A stretch of 7,635 nt of DNA, taken from assembly GCA_021604885.1 (NCBI GenBank), contig BQJV01000139.1, positions 1 through 7,635 on the forward strand, given 5' to 3'. Both the position numbers and the translations under genes were made by a program. The notes beneath the pieces are model-generated. The model did not search any database, had not been told where the DNA came from, and saw nothing but the letters and a program-made list of their open reading frames with translations. Below are positions 1 through 5,094 of this stretch, piece after piece (position 1 is the stretch's first letter; every line of letters begins with the position of its first letter). This DNA is from Acidimicrobiales bacterium (GTDB taxonomy: Bacteria; Actinomycetota; Acidimicrobiia; Acidimicrobiales; Aldehydirespiratoraceae).

Positions 1-896
1 CACCAGTGCGCGCCGTACTCGCCGCCGTCCTCGTCGCGGGCCCGCGTCGTGCGGGCGTCGTCGATCCACGCCCGACTGACGATCTGGCGGTCGTCCCACT
101 CGCCGCCGCGCAGATAGAGGAGCCCGAACCGGGCCCAGTCCCGCGCAGTCGCGTGGAGGTAGGAGCTGCCGATGAAGTTGCCGGCGGTGTCGAACGTCGG
201 GTCGGCGCTGTGCATGCCGATCGGGCCGAAGAGATGCTCGTGCATCCAGGCGCGGGCCGCGTCGCCGCGGCCGATGTGGTCGCCCACGATCCGGGCGACG
301 AGGTTGGTCGTGCCGCTCGAGTAGTTGAAGACGGTGTCCGGCTCGTGGGCCGCCGGACGAGCCGCGGTGTACGCGGCCGGATTGTCGGTGCCGGCCCCGA
401 ACAGCATGTCGATGCAGTGTGACCAGGCCGCCTCCTCACCGTCCTCCGGGATCGCGTACGCCTCGTTGAACTCGAGGCCGTCGACCATGCGCAGCATCTG
501 GTGCAGGGTGATCGCGGCGCGGGGGTCGTCGGCCGTCCACTCGGGTACGGCTGCCGGCGCGTGGGGATCCAGCTCGCCCCGGTCGACCAGTAGACCGACG
601 AGCGCGTGGGTGACCGACTTGGCCATCGACCACGAGAGAAGGGGCGTGGACGCATCGGCGTTCGGCCCGTAGCGCTCCACCACGAGTCGGCCCTCGTGGA
701 CGATCAACGTCGCCGACGACTCGCCGAACTCCGGTTCGGGATCGGGGCCGAACGCCCGGTCGAGCAGCCGCTCGAGTGCGTCGCCGTCGACATGGTCGGG
801 GAGCGGCCCGGTCGGCCACCCGTCGGTGGGCCAGGGCACGTCCGGAAGCTGCGGCGGCAGCGGGTGGAGTGTGGCCGGCGGGTCGAGGATCGGCAT
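1..896 (-). CDS. Serine hydrolase, beta-lactamase/class VIII esterase-like (C-terminus outside window)
   Basis: The minus-strand reading frame is open from ATG at 896 to the left edge, giving 298 visible codons without a stop. What is seen: an SxxK motif (S90-M-A-K93), followed about 100 residues later by Y192-S-S in an N-Y-S-S-G-T-T context, then segments such as HLFGPIGM and DWARFGLLYLRGG. These are hallmarks of the serine beta-lactamase-like superfamily (MEROPS S12, including 6-aminohexanoate-dimer hydrolase and family VIII esterases). S90 would be the nucleophile, with K93 and Y192 as general bases. The third active-site motif should lie just beyond the window. There is no obvious signal peptide or membrane segment, so a cytoplasmic enzyme is likely. 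The substrate cannot be told: ester, amide or peptide are all possible. The gene starts 18 bp after the preceding gene's stop, has no Shine-Dalgarno sequence and carries its own TAACGT hexamer. Family assignment is firm; function is open. Confidence 0.88.
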   Translation of the reverse strand, partial: MPILDPPATLHPLPPQLPDVPWPTDGWPTGPLPDHVDGDALERLLDRAFGPDPEPEFGESSATLIVHEGRLVVERYGPNADASTPLLSWSMAKSVTHALVGLLVDRGELDPHAPAAVPEWTADDPRAAITLHQMLRMVDGLEFNEAYAIPEDGEEAAWSHCIDMLFGAGTDNPAAYTAARPAAHEPDTVFNYSSGTTNLVARIVGDHIGRGDAARAWMHEHLFGPIGMHSADPTFDTAGNFIGSSYLHATARDWARFGLLYLRGGEWDDRQIVSRAWIDDARTTRARDEDGGEYGAHW

Positions 897-909
897 GCGG
901 GCGACGTTA
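897..909 (-). promoter_or_regulatory. Putative leaderless promoter (-10 TAACGT) of the serine hydrolase
   Basis: On the minus strand TAACGT (909-904) is followed by a 7-nt spacer CGCCCGC and the ATG at 896. A TANNNT hexamer 6-7 nt before a start codon is the known signature of actinobacterial leaderless transcripts, in which transcription begins at the start codon. No purine-rich ribosome-binding site is present. No good -35 box was seen. Transcription start is inferred, not shown. Confidence 0.5.
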
Positions 910-914
910 GGCGC

Positions 915-2084
915 TCAGCCGAGCGGCACGAAGAGGAGGGTGCCGGGGCTCGCCTCGACACCCGGGATCGCGACCACCGAGCCCGTGGCCGTGTCGACCA
1001 CCAGCACTTCGCTGTCGTCCGACGTGGCCAGGACGGTTTCGTCGGGGTCGAAGACTCCCAGGTCGAAGCCGTCTCGCGGAAGTCCCGCGAAGTCGCCCGT
1101 CACCAGATCGACCAGCTCGATCTCGAAGCCGGGTTCGCCGAAGGGTCGAATCGACCAGGCAAGGCGTCCGGTCGGGCTGATGATCTCGATGCCCGAGGTC
1201 CGGAACTCGGGGTAGAAGTCCAGGCGTTCGAGGAAGACATGGCCGGCAGTCGTCGCGTCGAGTGGTACTGCTCTCGGATCATCTGGCGTCCCGGCCCAGA
1301 ACGAACAGGCGGCCTCGTCGCAGGAGCGCCAGAGGATGGAGTGGGCGCCCGAGTCCAGGAGCTCGCCGGTCGCCCAGGTCGACACCGTCCCCGAACCCTC
1401 GAACGCCCGGATGTGCTGACCCTGCTGTGCGTAGGCAACGCCGGCGGCGAGCTCGATCCTCCGACTCGGGTCCGGCTGGAGCGCGTTTCCGGTCGCAACG
1501 TCGAACATCAGCAGCTCGTCGTCGAAATCGTGGAGCAGCGCCACGCCGTGCCCGAGAGAGACGTACTCGCGAAGTGGCGGCAGTTCGGCCCTCCAGACCT
1601 CGGTCAGCGTGTCTCCATCGAGACGATGGATCGTGTCGTCGACGGCGACGAAGACCTGTCCGTCGCGGACGGTCGCTTCCCTTCTGTCGTCTTCCGGTAC
1701 GGGGACGGTGCGCTGGGCACCGGTGTTCAGATCGACGAACGTCCATCCGACTGGGGTACCGACCATCAGCTCGTGCTGCCACGCGCGACCGAACAGGGGG
1801 TAGCTCGCGGCAGCTTCCGGGGAGACGGCCAGTTCGGCGCCGGCGAGCATGCCGAGCGACGCCGGTGGCTCGGCGGCCGGCTCGTCGTCGGCGAAGAGGA
1901 GGACGACCACGAGGCCGGCGACCGCGACGATCGCCGCAGCACCGGCGAGAAGCGACCATCGACGCGGGCCTCGGGCCGGCGCCGGCTCGGTTGGCGGTGG
2001 TGCCGACTCGGTACCCGCCGCGATCACGGCACCCTCGGCGTCGAGGATCTCCAGACCCTCGGGTATGTCGCCGCCGCGATCCAT
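915..2084 (-). CDS. Single-pass membrane protein with probable beta-propeller ectodomain, unknown function
   Basis: This 389-residue protein has an acidic N-terminal tail, a proline/alanine-rich stretch (about 28-40), an R-R pair and one hydrophobic membrane span (about 43-64). The remaining 320 or so residues are polar. The R-R before the span suggests the N-terminus is inside and the C-terminal domain outside. That domain contains recurring units of the kind VAVDDTIHRLDGDTL, LLMFDVATGNAL, EIELVDLVTGDF and VLVVDTATGSVV. The D-x-x-T-G turns between short beta strands resemble PQQ/WD-type propeller blades. Two cysteines in R-S-C-D-E-A-A-C (about residue 235) could form a disulfide if exported. 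I do not recognise the gene and no catalytic motif is visible. It could be a ligand-binding or scaffolding protein, or an anti-sigma-like protein without its cytoplasmic domain. It begins 20 bp after cysS and has its own promoter-like hexamer. Confidence 0.85.
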   Translation of the reverse strand: MDRGGDIPEGLEILDAEGAVIAAGTESAPPPTEPAPARGPRRWSLLAGAAAIVAVAGLVVVLLFADDEPAAEPPASLGMLAGAELAVSPEAAASYPLFGRAWQHELMVGTPVGWTFVDLNTGAQRTVPVPEDDRREATVRDGQVFVAVDDTIHRLDGDTLTEVWRAELPPLREYVSLGHGVALLHDFDDELLMFDVATGNALQPDPSRRIELAAGVAYAQQGQHIRAFEGSGTVSTWATGELLDSGAHSILWRSCDEAACSFWAGTPDDPRAVPLDATTAGHVFLERLDFYPEFRTSGIEIISPTGRLAWSIRPFGEPGFEIELVDLVTGDFAGLPRDGFDLGVFDPDETVLATSDDSEVLVVDTATGSVVAIPGVEASPGTLLFVPLG

Positions 2085-2097
2085 GCGGGCGACGCTA
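2085..2097 (-). promoter_or_regulatory. Putative leaderless promoter (-10 TAGCGT) of the membrane propeller gene
   Basis: TAGCGT (2097-2092, minus strand) is followed by the 7-nt spacer CGCCCGC and the ATG at 2084, the same layout and the same spacer as at 897-909. A weak -35 candidate, CTGGCA, lies at 2120-2115 with a 17-nt spacer, inside the end of cysS. There is no Shine-Dalgarno sequence. A leaderless start is inferred from the spacing. Confidence 0.52.
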
Positions 2098-2104
2098 GAT
2101 CAGG

Positions 2105-3481
2105 TCAGCCGCGATGCCAGATCGGCCCGGTCGGCGTGTCCTCGACCACGATGCCGCGGGCGGTCAGTTCGTCGCGCAGTCGATCCGCCTCGGCGAAGTC
2201 CTTCGCCGAGCGGGCGTCGGTGCGGGCCGCGACGAGCGCGTCGATCTCGGCGTCGTCGTCTCCGCCGGCGCCTGCGTCGCCCACGCGGATGCCGAGCGCG
2301 CCGGCGAGATCGACCACAGTGGCGACGAGACCCGCCGCGTCCTCTCCGGCGTCGAGCGCGGCATTGGCTCGCCGCACGGTCTCGAAGACGGTGGCGACCG
2401 CTTCGGGCGTACCCATGTCGTCGTCCATCGCCGTTCGGAAGGCGGTGACGGCGTCGGCGTCGAGCGCGGCGCCGTCGGTCGAGACGCCGGCGGCGGCAGC
2501 CTTGCGGCCCATCGCATCGATGCGCTCGATGCCACCGCGGGCCTGTTCCATGACCTCGGGGTTGATCTCCATGGTCTTGCGGTAGTGGGTCTGCAGGAGG
2601 AGGAGCCGCAGCGCCCGTCCGTTCAGCGGATGCTCGTCGAGCAGGTCCTGGATCGTGCGGAAGTTGTTGAGCGACTTCGACATCTTCTCGCCGTCGATGT
2701 TGAGCATCGCGTTGTGCATCCAGTGGCGGGCGAAGTCGCGACCCGCGGCAATCGCCTCGGCCCGCTCGTTGGTGTGGTGCGGGAACACGAGGTCGGTGCC
2801 GCCGCCGTGGAGGTCGAACCCGTCGCCGAGCACGTCGAGGCTCATCGCGACGCACTCGATGTGCCAGCCCGGTCGGCCCTCGCCCCAGGGCGACGGCCAG
2901 GTCGGTTCGGCCGGCTTCGCGGCCTTCCAGAGCGCGAAGTCGAGCGGGTCCTCCTTGGTGTCGTCGACCTCCACCCGGGCACCGGCGCCTTCGCGCAGAT
3001 CGTCGAGCGAGCGGTGCACGAGCCCGCCGTAGTCATTCACCGATGCCACCCGCAGATAGACGCCGGAGTCGTTCGCGTAGGCGCTGCCGTTGTCCACCAA
3101 CGTCTGGATGAACGCGACCATCTCGTCCACGTATTCCGTCGCATGCGGGCGGGTGTGGGGGCGGAGGATGTCGAGCCCGTCGAAGATCGCGGCGTCGTAG
3201 ACGTCCTTCCAGACGGCGGCGATCTCCGGCTCAGTCGAGCCCTCCCGGGTCGCCCGGTTGATGATGTTGTCGTCGATGTCGGTGACGTTGGCCGCGTGGT
3301 GCACGTCGAGCCCGCACCACTCGAGATAGCGGCGCACGATGTCGTAGGTCATCGCCTGGCGGGCGTGGCCGAGGTGGGGATGGTCGTAGACGGTCGGCCC
3401 GCAGGCGTAGAGCGACACCTTGCCGGGGTCGCGGAGCTCGAGCGGTCGGATCTCGCCGGATTCGGTGTCGTAGAGGCGCAT
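2105..3481 (-). CDS. cysS: Cysteinyl-tRNA synthetase
   Basis: Class I aminoacyl-tRNA synthetase that activates cysteine with ATP and loads it on tRNA(Cys) in the cytoplasm. The 458-residue length is normal for the family. Visible motifs: the N-terminal YACGPTVYDHPHLGHAR with the HIGH signature as HLGH (36-39), GRPGWHIEC (202-210), GGGTDLVFPHHTNE (226-239) and KMSKS at 266-270. The catalytic zinc ligands match those of the E. coli enzyme: C27, C210, H235 and E239. A helical DALR-type region follows, and the C-terminus (about 415-458) has the usual ARSAKDFAEADRLRDEL helix ending in a tryptophan near the last residue. The ATG at 3481 is chosen because conserved family sequence begins at MRLYDT; upstream in-frame starts lie inside mshC. 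The gene starts 17 bp after the mshC stop with no ribosome-binding site and no promoter hexamer, so it is probably co-transcribed with mshC and translated by reinitiation. Confidence 0.97.
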   Translation of the reverse strand: MRLYDTESGEIRPLELRDPGKVSLYACGPTVYDHPHLGHARQAMTYDIVRRYLEWCGLDVHHAANVTDIDDNIINRATREGSTEPEIAAVWKDVYDAAIFDGLDILRPHTRPHATEYVDEMVAFIQTLVDNGSAYANDSGVYLRVASVNDYGGLVHRSLDDLREGAGARVEVDDTKEDPLDFALWKAAKPAEPTWPSPWGEGRPGWHIECVAMSLDVLGDGFDLHGGGTDLVFPHHTNERAEAIAAGRDFARHWMHNAMLNIDGEKMSKSLNNFRTIQDLLDEHPLNGRALRLLLLQTHYRKTMEINPEVMEQARGGIERIDAMGRKAAAAGVSTDGAALDADAVTAFRTAMDDDMGTPEAVATVFETVRRANAALDAGEDAAGLVATVVDLAGALGIRVGDAGAGGDDDAEIDALVAARTDARSAKDFAEADRLRDELTARGIVVEDTPTGPIWHRG

Positions 3482-3498
3482 CGGTTCAGGTGAGAGGT

Positions 3499-4683
3499 TC
3501 AGGAGACGGGAGCAGCGGGACGGTCGAGGGCGACGCCGAGGAGCGCACCCAATTCGGCCAACACGGTAGGCGCCGACGGGTCGTCGCCTCCGGCGGTTAT
3601 CGCGTCGGCGAGCTCTGTCAGCGCCGTTTTCGCCGTGGGGGAGTCGAGGTCGTCGTCCAGCGCGGCGCGGACGCGGGCGGCGTACGGCGCGGGGTCGGGT
3701 CCGCTCGCGGCCTCGGCCGCCGTGAGCAGGTGATCGAGCAGGGCGGCGGCCTGTTCGATGTGGCCGTCGAACCATTCCCAGTCGTCCCGATAGTGGTGGC
3801 CCATCAGCGCGAGCCGGATCGCCCGCGGGTCCGCCGTCTTCGAAAGTTCGCTCACGAACACGAGATTGCCCAGCGACTTGGACATCTTGGTGCCCTCGTA
3901 GGCGACCATCCCGCAGTGCATCCAGTGGCGCACGAACGGCTCGCCGGTGGCGGCCTCGCTCTGCGCCCGCTCGCACTCGTGGTGGGGGAAGATCAGGTCA
4001 CTTCCGCCACCGTGCAGGTCGATCGTCGTGCCGAGGATGCCCATCGACATGGCGCTGCACTCGATGTGCCAGCCCGGTCGGCCGGCGCCCCACGGCGAGT
4101 CCCAGCTCGGCTCATCGTCGAGTGAGGGCTGCCAGAGCACGAAGTCGAGCGGATTGCGCTGGCGGGGATCGTCCGGGCGTCCGCCCCGCTCGGCCGCGAA
4201 CTCGATCATGGTGGCCTCGTCGTAGCCGCTGACCGACCCGAAGCTCGGGAAGGTGGCGACATCGAAGAAGACCGTTCCGCCGACCACATAGACGTGGCCG
4301 TTCGCGTCGAGCGTCGTGATCAGGTCGACCATCTCGGCGATCCACTTGGTCGCGTGCGGCTCGGCATGGACCGGCCGGGTGTCGAGGGCTTCCATGTCGC
4401 CGTGGAACCGCGCCGTCTCCGCTGCGGCGAGTTCGAGGAAGTCGATGCCGAGCTCACGCGCCTTGGGCAGGATCGAGTCGTCGACGTCGGTGATGTTGCG
4501 CACGAGACGCACGGTGTGGCCGAGGTCCTCCAACCGCCGGATCAGCAGGTCGTAGGTGAGGTACGTGTTCGCGTGGCCGAGATGGGTCGAGTCGTAGGGG
4601 GTGATCCCGCACACGTAGATCGAGACGTCGTTGCCGGGTTCGAAGGGAACGACCTCGCCCCGGGCCGTGTCGTACAGACGCAC
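3499..4683 (-). CDS. mshC: Mycothiol ligase MshC (L-cysteine:GlcN-Ins ligase)
   Basis: Joins cysteine to 1D-myo-inosityl glucosaminide using ATP, the step before acetylation in mycothiol synthesis. The 394-residue protein is a CysS paralog lacking the C-terminal tRNA-binding part; family members are about 410 residues. Seen: IYVCGITPYDSTHLGHANTY (22-41; HLGH at 34-37), RNITDVDD (62-69), GRPGWHIEC (201-209), GGGSDLIFPHHE (225-236), KMSKSLGNLVFVS (266-278) and HYRDDWEW (297-304). The G-I-T-P-Y-D and S-L-G-N-L-V-F-V wording together with D-W-E-W separates MshC from CysS. Probable zinc ligands are C25, C209 and H234. The GTG at 4683 is chosen because it gives MRLYDTARGE, matching the neighbouring cysS start, and because a TACCGT hexamer sits 6 nt before it; an ATG at 4911 would add 76 unrelated residues crossing a hairpin and another gene. 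Its presence implies an actinomycetote that makes mycothiol. Confidence 0.93.
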   Translation of the reverse strand: MRLYDTARGEVVPFEPGNDVSIYVCGITPYDSTHLGHANTYLTYDLLIRRLEDLGHTVRLVRNITDVDDSILPKARELGIDFLELAAAETARFHGDMEALDTRPVHAEPHATKWIAEMVDLITTLDANGHVYVVGGTVFFDVATFPSFGSVSGYDEATMIEFAAERGGRPDDPRQRNPLDFVLWQPSLDDEPSWDSPWGAGRPGWHIECSAMSMGILGTTIDLHGGGSDLIFPHHECERAQSEAATGEPFVRHWMHCGMVAYEGTKMSKSLGNLVFVSELSKTADPRAIRLALMGHHYRDDWEWFDGHIEQAAALLDHLLTAAEAASGPDPAPYAARVRAALDDDLDSPTAKTALTELADAITAGGDDPSAPTVLAELGALLGVALDRPAAPVS

Positions 4684-4695
4684 GGCGTCACGGTA
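4684..4695 (-). promoter_or_regulatory. Putative leaderless promoter (-10 TACCGT) of mshC-cysS
   Basis: TACCGT (4695-4690, minus strand) is followed by GACGCC and the GTG start at 4683. This is the same leaderless arrangement as upstream of two later genes, with a 6-nt rather than 7-nt spacer. No -35 box is recognisable; the corresponding positions fall inside the tandem repeat at 4707-4738. The element would drive both mshC and cysS. Confidence 0.5.
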
Positions 4696-4706
4696 GCGCC
4701 ACCCCG

Positions 4707-4738
4707 CACCCATCCCCGTTCTCACCCATCCCCGTTCT
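4707..4738. repeat. Perfect tandem duplication of a 16-bp unit
   Basis: CACCCATCCCCGTTCT occurs twice back to back (4707-4722 and 4723-4738) without a mismatch. A shorter related string, CCCCGTTCA, recurs at 4766-4774 in the adjacent hairpin. Measured from the inferred mshC transcription start at 4683, the repeat spans about -24 to -55, where a regulator or the RNA polymerase alpha subunit could bind. It is noncoding on both strands in the annotation given here. Confidence 0.9.
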
Positions 4739-4786
4739 GGGTGAACGGAGCGCTGGAATCCGCGCCCCCGTTCACCCAGAACGAGG
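4730..4786 (-). terminator. Strong inverted repeat, probable transcription terminator of the Psp block
   Basis: Arms 4733-4748 and 4768-4783 are perfectly complementary over 16 bp, around a 19-nt loop. On the minus strand a G-U pair and two C-G pairs extend the stem to about 19 bp. The 5' arm on the transcript includes the stop codon of the 77-residue gene, so the hairpin forms right at the end of that message. No U-tract follows on either strand, as is common for actinobacterial terminators. It may act in both directions. A processing or regulatory hairpin remains possible. Confidence 0.65.
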
Positions 4787-5005
4787 GGGTGGGGGCTGGT
4801 CGCCCGGACGAGGGGGTTCGGGATCCTGCAGGTGGCGGACGACCACGAGACCAGCGAGCAGCAGGGCGATGACCATGACGCCGGCGCCGGCGAAGGCGGT
4901 GACGTCGACATCGTCCCACTGCTGGTCGACGAAGATCGCCAGGCCGGCCAACCCGAACAGCAGTCCGGTGACGAGGGCGACAGGGTCGAGGGGGTGGCGT
5001 TCCAT
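4772..5005 (-). CDS. Small double-span membrane protein, LiaI/LiaF-TM-like
   Basis: A 77-residue protein with two hydrophobic spans (about 8-26 and 36-56), joined by a short acidic loop DQQWDDVDV, and a proline-rich tail. By eye the hairpin resembles the pair of spans at 233-284 of the neighbouring PspC protein: both have a D-Q-x-W-type loop between two glycine/leucine-rich helices. It therefore looks like a free-standing copy of the LiaI-LiaF transmembrane module. The ATG at 5005 overlaps the stop codon of the preceding 29-residue gene (TGATG). A GGGAG sequence 5 nt upstream can serve as ribosome-binding site. A longer upstream extension in the same frame is low-complexity proline/serine/arginine sequence and runs antisense-like through the other genes, so it was not used. 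The likely role is an accessory subunit in envelope-stress sensing, inferred from context only. Confidence 0.8.
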   Translation of the reverse strand: MERHPLDPVALVTGLLFGLAGLAIFVDQQWDDVDVTAFAGAGVMVIALLLAGLVVVRHLQDPEPPRPGDQPPPPRSG

Positions 5006-5094
5006 CAGGGCTCCCGGGAGGTGAAGTCGAACACGATGGCGAGCACGAGTCCGAGTAGGCAGAAGGGCAGAAGGGGTAGGGCGATCAGGGGCAC
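5005..5094 (-). CDS. 29-residue single-span membrane microprotein
   Basis: A short frame from GTG (5094) to TGA (5005-5007) encodes a 29-residue peptide. It has a continuous hydrophobic stretch (about residues 2-22, rich in Leu, Pro, Ile and Val) and a charged tail, D-F-T-S-R-E-P. Support for it being real: an AGGAG ribosome-binding site lies exactly 7 nt before the GTG. The start overlaps the end of the PspC gene by 10 bp, and the stop overlaps the next ATG as TGATG. It also fills what would otherwise be a 79-bp gap within a tightly packed operon. No known family is recognised. Small membrane peptides often sit beside Psp/Lia genes as regulators or bilayer stabilisers; any such role here is inference. 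One cysteine (C12) lies within the span. Confidence 0.68.
   Translation of the reverse strand: MPLIALPLLPFCLLGLVLAIVFDFTSREP

Noticed and set aside
606..2585. Long plus-strand open frame (about 659 codons) antisense to the hydrolase, membrane protein and cysS genes
   Set aside because: It is extremely arginine/glycine-rich, has no domain or motif, crosses three well-supported minus-strand genes and reflects the GC-biased third positions of the opposite strand.
2114..3493. Plus-strand open frame of about 459 codons covering cysS almost exactly
   Set aside because: It is the mirror of a firmly identified cysS; composition (valine, histidine, glycine, arginine) is typical of antisense frames in GC-rich DNA, with no recognisable domain.
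3483..3503. Direct repeat GGTTCAGG (3483-3490 and 3496-3503) flanking the cysS start
   Set aside because: Eight bases twice, one copy partly within the mshC stop region; too short to call a regulatory site without comparison.
3482..3976. Upstream start for cysS at 3976
   Set aside because: It would place 165 unrelated residues, antisense-like and arginine-rich, inside mshC before the conserved MRLYDT start.
4707..4783. CRISPR or transposon-end interpretation of the repeats and hairpin
   Set aside because: Only two repeat copies with no spacers, no target-site duplication and no transposase or cas gene in the window.
4684..4911. Upstream start for mshC at 4911
   Set aside because: The 76 added residues cross the hairpin, the tandem repeat and the 77-residue gene, and match nothing in MshC. 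GTG 4683 aligns with the family start.
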